Shown: one piece after another, positions 1-7,622 of the stretch
Layout: each line of letters opens with the position of its first letter
Numbering within the stretch: position 1 is the stretch's first letter
IMG/VR virus record: IMGVR_UViG_3300048107_000004
Coordinates: 1 to 30,742 of that record
Reading direction: 5' to 3' (one strand)
Source: a virus
DNA: 30,742 nucleotides
Made by a program: the position numbers and the translations under genes
Notes under the pieces: generated by a model
The model's database searches: none
What the model was told of the DNA's origin: nothing
What the model saw: only the letters and a program-made list of their open reading frames with translations

Positions 1-2
1 AT

Positions 3-1268
3 GGTAAGTCGCAGCTCGTGTCGATATTTTACCCCGCTTGGTTTTTAGGGCGGAATCCTGATAAGAAAGTAATGATGGTGTCGCACACCACAGACTTGGC
101 GGTGGATTTTGGACGTAAAGTCCGTAATTTGATCGCCTTAGACGACTATAAGTCCATATTCCCGGAGGTTTCTCTTGCGGTGGACAGTAAATCAGCGGGG
201 AGATGGAATACAAACTTTGGAGGAGAGTATTTTGCGTGTGGTATTGGTTCTGCTTTGGCTGGGCGTGGCGCTGACCTATTGCTGGTCGACGACCCACACT
301 CTGAACAAGATGTTATCAACGGGAACTTTTCTGTCTTTGAAAAAGCTTACGAGTGGTTTACCTTCGGTGCACGAACAAGGCTAATGCCCGGCGGGCGTGT
401 AGCTATCGTGCAGACTAGATGGCATATGGACGACCTGACAGGGCGTGTAACCAACGATATGGTCAAGAATGAGATGGCCGATCAGTACGAAATCGTTGAG
501 TTCCCAGCTATTTTAGACTCTGAGGACAAAGATGGTAAGCCAATACAGAAACCTTTGTGGCCGGAGTTCTTTGACCTCCCTGCGTTAGAACGAACCAAGG
601 CTTCGATGCCTGCGTTCCAGTGGAACTCGCAGTATCAACAGCAGCCCACGTCCGAAGAAGCGTCGATTGTTAAGCGTGAATGGTGGAATATATGGGAAAA
701 TGACAACATGCCAAGCGTTGAGTACGTGATTATGTCCTTAGATGCGGCCGCAGAGAAGCATAATAGGGCCGATTACACCGCACTTACCACTTGGGGCGTG
801 TTCTTTCACGAAGAATCAGGCTCACACAACATTATTTTACTTGATAGCATAAAAGAACGGCTAGAATTTCCCGAACTCAAAGAGTTGGCGATGGAAAACT
901 ACAGACATTGGGACCCTGATGCGTTCATTGTGGAGAAGAAAAGCTCTGGAGTTGCACTTTATCAAGAGATGAGACGCATGGGACTGCCCGTCACCGAGTA
1001 TACACCCCACCGGGGGACTGGTGATAAGCTGGCAAGGCTCAACTCTGTATCAGATATTATATCTTCAGGCATGGTCTGGGTACCGGCGACACGCTGGGCG
1101 GACGAGCTTGTAGAAGAAGTGGCTGGGTTTCCGTTCATGTCGAACGATGACTTGGTCGATAGCACGGTCATGGCTCTCCTAAGATTCCGTCAGGGTGGAT
1201 TTATCCGCTTACCTACGGATATGGAAGACGATGATTCGTATTTACATCGCAGGGCGGCGTATTATTGA
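3..1268 (+). CDS. terL: Terminase large subunit, 5'-truncated by window edge
   Basis: This is the ATPase/nuclease motor that packages phage DNA through the portal. The reading frame is open from the first bases. The first codons read GKSQLVS, the end of a Walker A loop of the RHGKS type, so the gene starts outside the window and the in-frame GTG at 18 is not its start. Walker B is visible as LLLVDDP near 270-295, followed by a coupling-type segment QTRWHMDDL near 412-440. The C-terminal RNase H-like nuclease shows candidate metal-binding acids: Asp at 741 (SLDAAAE), Glu at 933 (IVEKKSSG) and the Asp cluster at 1146-1160 (NDDLVDS). About 421 residues are present. No small terminase subunit is visible. 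The portal gene follows after a 179-base gap, the usual order. Family assignment is from motifs and is very secure. Confidence 0.96.
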   Translation, partial: GKSQLVSIFYPAWFLGRNPDKKVMMVSHTTDLAVDFGRKVRNLIALDDYKSIFPEVSLAVDSKSAGRWNTNFGGEYFACGIGSALAGRGADLLLVDDPHSEQDVINGNFSVFEKAYEWFTFGARTRLMPGGRVAIVQTRWHMDDLTGRVTNDMVKNEMADQYEIVEFPAILDSEDKDGKPIQKPLWPEFFDLPALERTKASMPAFQWNSQYQQQPTSEEASIVKREWWNIWENDNMPSVEYVIMSLDAAAEKHNRADYTALTTWGVFFHEESGSHNIILLDSIKERLEFPELKELAMENYRHWDPDAFIVEKKSSGVALYQEMRRMGLPVTEYTPHRGTGDKLARLNSVSDIISSGMVWVPATRWADELVEEVAGFPFMSNDDLVDSTVMALLRFRQGGFIRLPTDMEDDDSYLHRRAAYY

Positions 1269-1277
1269 TGGGGATGA

Positions 1278-1290
1278 CATACATGTACAT
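1278..1290. promoter_or_regulatory. TGTACA-centred motif, copy 1 (CATACATGTACAT)
   Basis: A perfect 12-base palindrome, ACATGTACATGT, occupies 1281-1292 just after the terminase stop codon. The 13-base string CATACATGTACAT that overlaps it recurs with a single change at 4066-4078, also just after a stop codon. A dyad-symmetric sequence repeated in two intergenic spaces suggests a protein-binding or processing site, but this is inference. Confidence 0.3.
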
Positions 1291-1310
1291 GTGTAGTATG
1301 GCTGTCTACA

Positions 1311-1373
1311 GGACGTTGGTAGCGTCCGTGGGGACACTGCGCATCGGCTCTCCCTCGTTCGTTGTGTCTCCAC
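1311..1373 (+). other. Two adjacent hairpins in the terminase-portal gap
   Basis: The first hairpin pairs GGACG (1311-1315) with CGTCC (1323-1327) around a 7-base loop. The second begins at the next base and pairs GTGGGGACAC (1328-1337) with GTGTCTCCAC (1364-1373), ten pairs with one G-U, around a 26-base loop. No T-run follows, so this is not a classical intrinsic terminator. It may be a structured RNA element or a transcript-processing site. No reading frame here looks like a gene. Confidence 0.4.
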
Positions 1374-1400
1374 CCTACGAAGATATCTTTCTATTTAGGT

Positions 1401-1417
1401 ACTATATCTGCTATAGT
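1401..1417 (+). promoter_or_regulatory. Possible -10 element with dyad upstream of portal
   Basis: ACTATA (1401-1406) and TATAGT (1412-1417) form an inverted repeat with a 5-base spacer, and TATAGT resembles a sigma-70 -10 box. The best-spaced -35 candidate (TTCTAT, 1389-1394) is poor. It could be a weak promoter or an operator for the portal gene. Low confidence. Confidence 0.2.
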
Positions 1418-1447
1418 GCCATCAAACGCACAGAGTGAGGCAAAAAC

Positions 1448-3880
1448 ATGGCAGTCGAAAAACCTATGGAACCTAGTGATATCCTTGAAACATCCGAGGA
1501 GTCTTTATCCCCCGATCTAACGGTCGTAGTAGAAGACCCCGAGGCTGTAGAAGTCGAAATGGACGATGGATCAGTTGTTATTGAGTTTGGAGACACTCCT
1601 GAAATGGACGAAGATGTCTCTCACGACTCTAACCTCGCCGAATACATTGAGGATGACGAACTAGAAGAAATAGCAAACGAACTGATAGAACATTTTTCAT
1701 CTGATCGTGAGTCTCGTGGTGAGTGGGCTAGTGCCTATATTAAGGGTATGGACCTTTTAGGGATGAAAGTGGAGGAGCGTACGGAGCCGTGGAACGGTGC
1801 TTCTGGCGTGTACCACCCTATGATGACCGAGGCAGTGGTTAAATTCCAAGCACAAGCGATGGGGGAACTTCTTCCAGCATCAGGCCCAGTACGTAGTAAG
1901 ATTGTAGGCAAAGTAACAACTGAGAAGTTTGAGCAGGCACAACGTGTCGAGACTGAACTTAACTACCTCATCACTGAGAAAATGCCCGACTATCGTGACG
2001 AAATGGAGCAGATGCTGTTTAAATTACCTATGGCGGGCTCTGCGTTCAAGAAAATATACTTCGATCCTATTACAGAACGTCCTGTATCCCAGTTTGTACC
2101 TGCAGAAGACCTCGTAGTGTCCTACGGTGCGTCTAACTTACGTACAGCCCCGCGGTTTACGCACGTTATGAAGAAGACACCTGAAGAAGTACTCAAGCTA
2201 CAGGTTAACGGGTTCTATCGTGATGTTGAGCTCCCTGAAGCAACTAGGGATGTTACTGACATTGAAGAAAAATACAACGAGCTAGAAGGTTCTGAACCTA
2301 CTTTCTCTGACGATCCACGACATACTATCTTAGAGATGCACGTAGATTTAGACTTGCCGGAACCTTTTGACGATATAGATGGCGTTGCGCTACCTTACGT
2401 AGTGACAGTTGATAAATCATCTAGCATCGTCCTGTCTATTCGCCGAAATTGGTACGAAGACGATAGCAAACGTGAGAAACGTATGCACGTCGTACACTAC
2501 CCGTATTTGCCCGGTATGGGCTTCTACGGCACAGGGCTTATACATACGCTTGGTGGCCTTACAAAGTCTGCCACCTCCATCATGCGCCAACTTATTGACG
2601 CAGGTACGCTGTCTAACCTCCCTGCAGGCTTTAAAGCCCGAGGCATGCGTATCACCGGGGACAACACTCCCATCATGCCCGGTGAGTTCCGAGATGTAGA
2701 TGTACCGGCAGGTACTATTAAGGATGCGATTGTTCCATTACCTTATAAAGAGCCATCAAGCGTACTTTACAGTCTTTTAGGCAACGTCGTAGACGAGGGA
2801 AGACGTATTGGAGCTGTAGGTGACATACAAGTGGGTGATATCAACGCCCAAGCTCCTGTAGGCACAACTCTGGCGCTTATGGAGCGTTCTATGCAGGTTA
2901 TGTCTGGTATTCAGGCTCGCTTACACGCAGCTATGAAACAAGAGCTTCGTATCTTAGCTGGGATCGTACATGACTACATGCCCGCTGAATATGCGTACGA
3001 GATGGATGAACCTGCAGACCGTATATCTGACTTTGATGGTCGGGTGGACGTTATTCCGGTATCTGACCCTAACGCAGCTACAATGGCACAGCGCATAATG
3101 CAGTACCAAGCAGCCCTACAGTTAGCGCAACAAGCACCTCAAATGTACGACATGGGCAAACTACATCGCCAAATGTTAGAGGTTCTAGGCATCAAGGATG
3201 CGGAGGACATCATTAAATTACCAGATGATATTAAACCTGCTGACCCAGTAACGGAGAATATGGCTATTCTTAAACAAGAACCAGTCAAACCTTTCGCTTA
3301 CCAAGACCACGAAGCGCACATCCAGACACACATGATGGCGATGCAAGACCCTAAGATCATGCAAATTGTGGGACAATCACCGTTCGCAAGCGCAATTCAG
3401 TCTGCTATGATGTCCCATATTACAGAACACGTAGCCCTGCAGTACCGTGTGGAGATACAGAAACAGTTGGGTGTAGAACTACCAGACCCAGAGGCACCGC
3501 TACCAGAAGATGTAGAACTTCAAGTTTCACGTCTAGCTGCACAAGCCGCAGAGAAGTTGTTCAAGAAAGACCAAGCTGAAGCGTCTGCAGAGAAAGCAGC
3601 GGCACAACAAGCCGACCCACTTACTCAAATACAGCAGCGTGAGTTGATGATTAAAGAGACTGAGCTGAAACATAAGATCGAGATGGACAAGCTGAAAGTA
3701 AACATCGACGCTATGGCTAAACAAGAGAACGCCCGACTACAACAAGCGCGTATCGACTCTGAGGAAGAGAAAGAGGCGGCACGTATCGGCGTTAAGGTGG
3801 CCGAGCTTGAAACAGACCAGAAAGAATCTGCAGCCCGCCTAGCCCTAGATATTGCAGAGAAAGTGAACTTAGATGGCTGA
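1448..3880 (+). CDS. Portal protein, P22-like
   Basis: An 810-residue protein expected to form the dodecameric DNA-entry ring at one capsid vertex. The N-terminal ~70 residues are strongly acidic. The core contains the segment EPWNGASGVYHPMMTEAVV and a long conserved portal body, including a YPYLPGMGFYGTGLIH stretch near residue 350. The last ~170 residues are rich in Ala, Gln, Lys and Glu and predicted helical, resembling the C-terminal barrel of P22-type portals. At 810 residues it is somewhat longer than P22 gp1 (about 725), partly because of the acidic N-terminus. GAGG at 1436-1439 lies before the ATG. Position directly after TerL supports the call. The gene overlaps the next start by 8 bases. 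Confidence 0.94.
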   Translation: MAVEKPMEPSDILETSEESLSPDLTVVVEDPEAVEVEMDDGSVVIEFGDTPEMDEDVSHDSNLAEYIEDDELEEIANELIEHFSSDRESRGEWASAYIKGMDLLGMKVEERTEPWNGASGVYHPMMTEAVVKFQAQAMGELLPASGPVRSKIVGKVTTEKFEQAQRVETELNYLITEKMPDYRDEMEQMLFKLPMAGSAFKKIYFDPITERPVSQFVPAEDLVVSYGASNLRTAPRFTHVMKKTPEEVLKLQVNGFYRDVELPEATRDVTDIEEKYNELEGSEPTFSDDPRHTILEMHVDLDLPEPFDDIDGVALPYVVTVDKSSSIVLSIRRNWYEDDSKREKRMHVVHYPYLPGMGFYGTGLIHTLGGLTKSATSIMRQLIDAGTLSNLPAGFKARGMRITGDNTPIMPGEFRDVDVPAGTIKDAIVPLPYKEPSSVLYSLLGNVVDEGRRIGAVGDIQVGDINAQAPVGTTLALMERSMQVMSGIQARLHAAMKQELRILAGIVHDYMPAEYAYEMDEPADRISDFDGRVDVIPVSDPNAATMAQRIMQYQAALQLAQQAPQMYDMGKLHRQMLEVLGIKDAEDIIKLPDDIKPADPVTENMAILKQEPVKPFAYQDHEAHIQTHMMAMQDPKIMQIVGQSPFASAIQSAMMSHITEHVALQYRVEIQKQLGVELPDPEAPLPEDVELQVSRLAAQAAEKLFKKDQAEASAEKAAAQQADPLTQIQQRELMIKETELKHKIEMDKLKVNIDAMAKQENARLQQARIDSEEEKEAARIGVKVAELETDQKESAARLALDIAEKVNLDG

Positions 3881-4061
3881 TACTGTATTTCACCATGTAC
3901 TAACCCGACTTGAAGAAAGTCGCACATCTATCGCCGAACATCTCGCAGAGGGCGGCGCTAAAGACCAAGAGACCTACTGGAAGCTAGTAGGGAAGTATGA
4001 AGCATTAACTATTATACGTAATGATGTTAAAGATATTGAACAAAGGTATATTGAAGATTAG
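3873..4061 (+). CDS. Small hypothetical protein after portal
   Basis: A 62-residue charged, helix-prone protein whose ATG overlaps the last codons of the portal gene (ATGGCTGA), suggesting translational coupling. It contains no Cys, no membrane segment and no motif that I recognise. The composition (many Glu, Arg, Lys and Leu, with heptad-like spacing in LTRLEESRTSIAEHLAEGG) would suit a small coiled-coil protein. Short genes in this position often encode head-assembly accessory proteins, but that is only context. Function unknown. Confidence 0.65.
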   Translation: MADTVFHHVLTRLEESRTSIAEHLAEGGAKDQETYWKLVGKYEALTIIRNDVKDIEQRYIED

Positions 4062-4065
4062 ATAT

Positions 4066-4078
4066 CATACGTGTACAT
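4066..4078. promoter_or_regulatory. TGTACA-centred motif, copy 2 (CATACGTGTACAT)
   Basis: Twelve of 13 bases match the copy at 1278-1290, and both copies begin within 10 bases of a stop codon. It lies upstream of the GroES-like gene. Possible operator or processing site; inference only. Confidence 0.3.
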
Positions 4079-4146
4079 ATATGACATAACGTGGAATAAT
4101 CCATGCAAAGGGCGCTGTGAGCCTTTAATCACTGCAGGAGACGAAG

Positions 4147-4515
4147 ATGTACGCTACCGACAAAGTAGACGACAAGCAACTACTGGCAAAATTGCCCGAA
4201 CCGAAAGGTTATAAGCTGCTTATCGCAATACCAGAACTTGAAGGCAAGACAGATGGCGGTGTTTATATGCCCGATTCTTTAACCAAAATGGAAGAAACCG
4301 CGACCATTATTGGATATGTCATCAGTATAGGTGAAGAAGCCTATACAGATAAAGAGCGGTTCCCGAATGGACCTTGGTGCGAAAAAGGTGATTTTATCAT
4401 CTTCCGTTCGTATTCAGGTACACGTTTTAAATTACATAACAAAGAGTTCCGTATTATCAACGACGATACTGTTGAAGCGGTAGTCGAAGACCCACGGGGG
4501 TACAGTAGAGCATGA
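4147..4515 (+). CDS. groES: GroES-like co-chaperonin (viral Cpn10)
   Basis: A 122-residue protein resembling the GroES/Cpn10 fold. It would cap the host GroEL ring and assist folding of phage proteins, as T4 gp31 does for its capsid protein. PKGYKLLIAIPE near residues 19-30 matches the first strand. GKTDGGVYMPDS at about 34-45 corresponds to the GroES mobile loop that contacts GroEL. GYVISIGEEAY, KGDFIIFRSYSGTRFK and a C-terminal FRIINDDTVEAVVED complete the beta-barrel pattern (turnover glycine, basic pocket, final strand). The C-terminus extends about 10 residues past the usual end. No GroEL gene is in the window. The ribosome-binding site is GCAGGAGA at 4134-4141. It sits between portal and scaffold, and its stop overlaps the scaffold ATG. 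Confidence 0.87.
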   Translation: MYATDKVDDKQLLAKLPEPKGYKLLIAIPELEGKTDGGVYMPDSLTKMEETATIIGYVISIGEEAYTDKERFPNGPWCEKGDFIIFRSYSGTRFKLHNKEFRIINDDTVEAVVEDPRGYSRA

Positions 4516-5471
4516 GTGAAGAATTAGAAACAGTCGTTGAAGACACAGTAGTAGAGACCGGAGCGTTAGAAGTAGACGTTGAAGGTGAAGATGATTTTGA
4601 AGTCGAAATCGCTGACGATACTCCTGAAGAGGACAAAGGTCGCCCGCGTAGGGCAGCTGATGCCGAGGCGGATATCCCAGAAGACGAAGAGCTTGAGAAG
4701 CACAGCGACTCGGTACAGAAGCGTATCAAGAAGCTAAAGTTCGAGTATCACGAAGAACGTCGTCGTAAGGAAGAAGCTGAACGCGAACGTGAAGTGGCAG
4801 TTCAGTATGCAGAATCGCAGAAGAACGAAGCAGCGCGTCTCCGTAAAAATCTTTCTGAAGGTGAAGGTGTATTGGTTAATGAAGCCAAGGCACGAGTAGC
4901 ATCAGAACTTAATAGTGCTAAACGCGCCTACAAAGAAGCTTATGAAGCTGGGGACACCGATGCTGTGCTTGAAGCGCAAATGTCATTGTCTAAGCTACAG
5001 CTTGAAGCTGATCGTGTAGAAAACTGGAAACCAGCAGAGAGGGTTGTACAAGACCAGTCTCAAGCTCCAGCACCGCAAGCAGCGCCTCGTGTTCCTGTAC
5101 CAGATCGTAAGGCACAGGAATGGGTAGCTGAGAACGATTGGTTCCAGAAAGACACGGGCATGACAAGGTATGCTATGCTCATACATGAAGAACTATTAGA
5201 GACAGGCGTTGATTCTACGTCAGATGTGTACTATAGTAAGATAAACGAGGCCATGCGGTCTCGATACCCAGATCGCTTTGCGGACGTGGAACCAGAGGTT
5301 CGACAACCACAACGTAAAGCTGGCTCCGTGGTGGCCCCGGGCGGTAGAAGTACCGCCGCATCACGCAATAAAGTTGTCATCACCTCATCTGAGGCCGCAA
5401 TCGCCAAGCGCCTTGGATTATCTAATAAAGAATATGCGGCGCAAAAGCTAAAGGATATGCAAAATGGCTGA
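4512..5471 (+). CDS. Scaffolding-like capsid assembly protein
   Basis: A 319-residue, highly charged protein between portal and capsid genes, the usual place for a scaffold. Residues 1-65 are very acidic. About 66-180 form a long Lys/Glu/Arg-rich predicted coiled coil. A Pro/Ala/Gln linker near 185-205 leads to a small folded-looking region (AQEWVAENDWFQKDTGMTRY). The C-terminus is basic, with SNKEYAAQKLKDMQNG. Acidic N-terminus, central coiled coil and basic capsid-binding tail are typical of scaffolding proteins, which occupy procapsids and then leave. Its ATG overlaps the GroES-like stop (ATGA), and it overlaps the next gene by 8 bases. The call rests on position and architecture, not on a specific motif. 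Confidence 0.75.
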   Translation: MSEELETVVEDTVVETGALEVDVEGEDDFEVEIADDTPEEDKGRPRRAADAEADIPEDEELEKHSDSVQKRIKKLKFEYHEERRRKEEAEREREVAVQYAESQKNEAARLRKNLSEGEGVLVNEAKARVASELNSAKRAYKEAYEAGDTDAVLEAQMSLSKLQLEADRVENWKPAERVVQDQSQAPAPQAAPRVPVPDRKAQEWVAENDWFQKDTGMTRYAMLIHEELLETGVDSTSDVYYSKINEAMRSRYPDRFADVEPEVRQPQRKAGSVVAPGGRSTAASRNKVVITSSEAAIAKRLGLSNKEYAAQKLKDMQNG

Positions 5472-5892
5472 TAGAAAACCACGTACAACCGAAACCCGCG
5501 AAGCGGGAGAACGTCGTAAACCTTGGAAGCGCTCGTCAATGCTACCTACCCCCGAACCACGAGACGGACTTTCGTTTCGCTGGATTCGCACATCTACATT
5601 GGGTAACGCAGATATGACAAATGTCTCTGGGAGGTTTCGTGATGGCTATGTGCCCGTAAAGGCAGTGGATTATCCTGAGCTACACATCATGTCAGATATT
5701 GATTCTCGATTTAAAGACAATATCGAAGTTGGTGGGTTATTGCTTTGCGCTATCCCGACCGAACTAAGAGATGATCGTATTCATGGTCAACTTGAGTCTG
5801 CACAAAATCAGGCTGAGGCTGTCGATAGAAACTACATGCGTGAGTCTGACCCGCGGATGCCTATGCTTAAACCTGAGCGTAGTTCGCGGTAA
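5464..5892 (+). CDS. Hypothetical head-region protein
   Basis: A 142-residue protein starting inside the end of the scaffold-like gene. The N-terminus is Arg/Lys/Glu-rich and probably disordered to about residue 35. The middle contains FRWIRTSTLGNADMTNVSGR and GYVPVKAVDYPELHIM, followed by VGGLLLCAIPTELRDDRI, which looks like a compact beta fold. I do not recognise a named family. Proteins of this size and position accompany capsid genes in several marine podophages and could be minor head or assembly proteins. There is no signal peptide or membrane helix. Function unknown. Confidence 0.7.
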   Translation: MADRKPRTTETREAGERRKPWKRSSMLPTPEPRDGLSFRWIRTSTLGNADMTNVSGRFRDGYVPVKAVDYPELHIMSDIDSRFKDNIEVGGLLLCAIPTELRDDRIHGQLESAQNQAEAVDRNYMRESDPRMPMLKPERSSR

Positions 5893-5899
5893 CTATAAG

Positions 5900-5935
5900 G
5901 TAAGGGGCAATGAGGCTCTTTACTTCAAAAGTAAA
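5900..5935 (+). other. Two mutually exclusive hairpins
   Basis: GTAAGGGGC (5900-5908) can pair with GCTCTTTAC (5915-5923), nine pairs including two G-U, around a 6-base loop. TTTACTT (5919-5925) can instead pair perfectly with AAGTAAA (5929-5935) around CAA. The two stems share 5919-5923 and cannot form together. The region ends just before a strong ribosome-binding site (GGAGG, 5943-5947). Confidence 0.35.
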
Positions 5936-5956
5936 TAAATCTGGAGGAAGAGCATC

Positions 5957-6562
5957 ATGGCTACTACAGCTGCTCCCTATGGTCTAAAGCCGGTAAAACG
6001 TGCCGACGGAATGGCCTACGCTGGGGCGACATCCCAGTACTTGATCGACCCCGCTGGAGAGGCAACAAACCTCTTTAACGGTCAAGTCGTTCATATCGGT
6101 GCTGATGGTTACATCGCACTATCAACTGCAACAGGTGCCGACGGTACTACAAACGCATTACCAACAGGAACAACCTTAACTGGTTCTCTTGGTGTGTTTG
6201 TAGGGTGTGAGTACGAGAATGACCTTGGTCAGACTGTATACTCGCAATATTACCCGTCTGGTGCAATAAACGCGAAAGCATTGGTTGTAGACGATCCAAA
6301 CGTACTATTCCAAGTACAAGCAGATGGCGCTATGGACCAGTCTGATATAGGTGCGAACACTTTCTTCGCAGCTGCTCAGTCTACATCTACTGGCAGAACT
6401 GCTACTGGTAACTCTACAAGTGCCGTTGACGCGACAACTAAGACTACCACCGCCGCCTTCCGTATCGTGGCCGCTGTATCACCTATTGGTGATGCGTTTC
6501 CTGATCTTTTGGTTAAACTTAACCCCGGCTACAGCAGCATGACTAACGCTGTTGGCTTGTAA
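5957..6562 (+). CDS. Head decoration/minor capsid-type structural protein
   Basis: A 201-residue Ala/Thr/Gly-rich protein immediately before the major capsid gene. It starts with APYGLKPVKRADG and contains an FNGQVVHIGADGYI stretch and a GVFVGCEYENDLGQTVYSQYYPSG segment, predicted almost entirely beta. Proteins beginning with a similar GLxPVxxxxG phrase sit next to capsid genes in other marine phages, as far as I recall, and are taken as structural. A decoration or minor head role is inferred from position and composition. The strong GGAGG ribosome-binding site suggests high expression. There is a single Cys and no membrane segment. Confidence 0.7.
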   Translation: MATTAAPYGLKPVKRADGMAYAGATSQYLIDPAGEATNLFNGQVVHIGADGYIALSTATGADGTTNALPTGTTLTGSLGVFVGCEYENDLGQTVYSQYYPSGAINAKALVVDDPNVLFQVQADGAMDQSDIGANTFFAAAQSTSTGRTATGNSTSAVDATTKTTTAAFRIVAAVSPIGDAFPDLLVKLNPGYSSMTNAVGL

Positions 6563-6575
6563 GGAGGGATAACAC

Positions 6576-7481
6576 ATGGCTATTTCACGCGCACAGGCGC
6601 TTAAAGAGCTCTTACCCGGACTTAATGCCTTATTTGGGCTTGAGTACGGCAAATACGAAAACGAACACGCGGACATCTATGAGACAGAAAATTCAGAGCG
6701 TAGCTTTGAAGAAGAAGTTAAATTGTCTGGTTTCGGTGCAGCACCAACAAAGGCTGAAGGTTCATCTATTGCGTACGATAATGCGCAAGAGGCGTTCACA
6801 GCTCGCTACACACACGAAACTATCGCTATGGGTTTCGCCATCACTGAAGAAGCGATGGAAGATAACTTGTACGATTCTTTGTCCTCACGTTACACAAAAG
6901 CTTTAGCTCGCGCTATGGCATACACTAAGCAGGTTAAAGCCGCCTCATTGCTCAACACGGGCTTTGACACTTTCCAGTCTGGTGATGGTGTAACATTGTT
7001 CAACACTGCACACCCAACAGTTGGTGGCGGTACAAACTCTAACCGTCCAGCGGTTAGTGCTGACCTTAACGAGACTTCGCTTGAACAAGCGATTATCGAC
7101 ATTGGTGGATACACAGACGAACGTGGCTTACTTATCGCAGCTCGCGCTAGAAAGCTAATCATCCCGTCTGCGTTACAGTTCGTAGCAACTCGTTTGTTGG
7201 AAACAACTTTACGTGTAGGTACAGCGGATAACGATATCAATGCAATCAGCTCTAACGGTGCAGTTGCTGAAGGATATGGCGTAAACCATTATCTTACAGA
7301 CGCTGACGCTTGGTTCCTGACTACAGACATCCCTAATGGTATGAAGCACTTCGTACGTTCTGCGATGGCTACAGGAATGGATGGAGACTTCGACACTGGC
7401 AACGTGCGCTACAAAGCGCGTGAGCGTTACAGCTTCGGTGTTTCTGACCCATTAGGTATCTACGGATCACAAGGCGCGTAA
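6576..7481 (+). CDS. Major capsid protein, HK97 fold
   Basis: A 301-residue protein forming the icosahedral shell. It resembles capsid proteins of the Mu gpT-like HK97-fold group. The N-terminus (ISRAQALKELLPGLNALFG) starts directly with a short helix and has no delta-domain of the HK97 type, consistent with a separate scaffold upstream. Further marks are AMGFAITEEAMEDNLYDSL near residue 85-105, LFNTAHPTVGGG near 140, TDERGLLIAARARKLIIPSALQFVATRLLE in the A-domain region, and a C-terminal RYKARERYSFGVSDPLGIYGS. AGGAGG just before the ATG is the best ribosome-binding site in the window. A strong terminator follows, as expected for the most expressed gene. Confidence 0.92.
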   Translation: MAISRAQALKELLPGLNALFGLEYGKYENEHADIYETENSERSFEEEVKLSGFGAAPTKAEGSSIAYDNAQEAFTARYTHETIAMGFAITEEAMEDNLYDSLSSRYTKALARAMAYTKQVKAASLLNTGFDTFQSGDGVTLFNTAHPTVGGGTNSNRPAVSADLNETSLEQAIIDIGGYTDERGLLIAARARKLIIPSALQFVATRLLETTLRVGTADNDINAISSNGAVAEGYGVNHYLTDADAWFLTTDIPNGMKHFVRSAMATGMDGDFDTGNVRYKARERYSFGVSDPLGIYGSQGA

Positions 7482-7502
7482 GCTCCTAATACTTAAATTT
7501 GG

Positions 7503-7532
7503 AAGGCTCCGCTTCGGTGGGGCTTTCTTTTT
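7503..7532 (+). terminator. Intrinsic terminator after the major capsid gene
   Basis: A ten-pair stem of 7503-7512 with 7517-7526 is closed by a TTCG tetraloop on a C-G pair, the very stable UUCG class. A T-rich run (TTTCTTTTT) overlaps its 3' end up to 7532. It lies 22 bases after the capsid stop codon. This is the only classical intrinsic terminator that I can see in the window. Confidence 0.85.
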
Positions 7533-7541
7533 GTCTAAAGG

Positions 7542-7571
7542 TGTTGTATGATCCAGTTAACGGGTACAACA
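7542..7571. repeat. Inverted repeat TGTTGTA/TACAACA
   Basis: Seven-base arms, TGTTGTA (7542-7548) and TACAACA (7565-7571), are separated by 16 bases just after the terminator. It could be an operator, or the upstream part of a promoter for the next transcript. No convincing -35/-10 pair is present. Confidence 0.3.
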
Positions 7572-7577
7572 TTAGCT

Positions 7578-7622
7578 TTGTAGACAGGTTTATATACCCA
7601 CCTGACGTTGCATAGACTACAA
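7578..7622 (+). other. Nested inverted repeats in leader of 7651 gene
   Basis: TTGTAG (7578-7583) can pair with CTACAA (7617-7622), and inside it CAGGT (7585-7589) pairs with ACCTG (7600-7604) around TTATATACCC. This makes a possible folded leader between the terminator and the small structural gene. Individual stems are short, so this could be chance. Confidence 0.25.

Noticed and set aside
18-1268. GTG at 18 as terminase start
   Set aside because: The frame is open upstream to the window edge and reads GKSQL there, the end of the Walker A motif, so the gene is truncated rather than starting at 18.
4106-4127. Hairpin AAAGG...CCTTT before the GroES-like gene as a terminator
   Set aside because: The stem is only five to six pairs with a bulge, and no T-run follows; it is not convincing as an intrinsic terminator.
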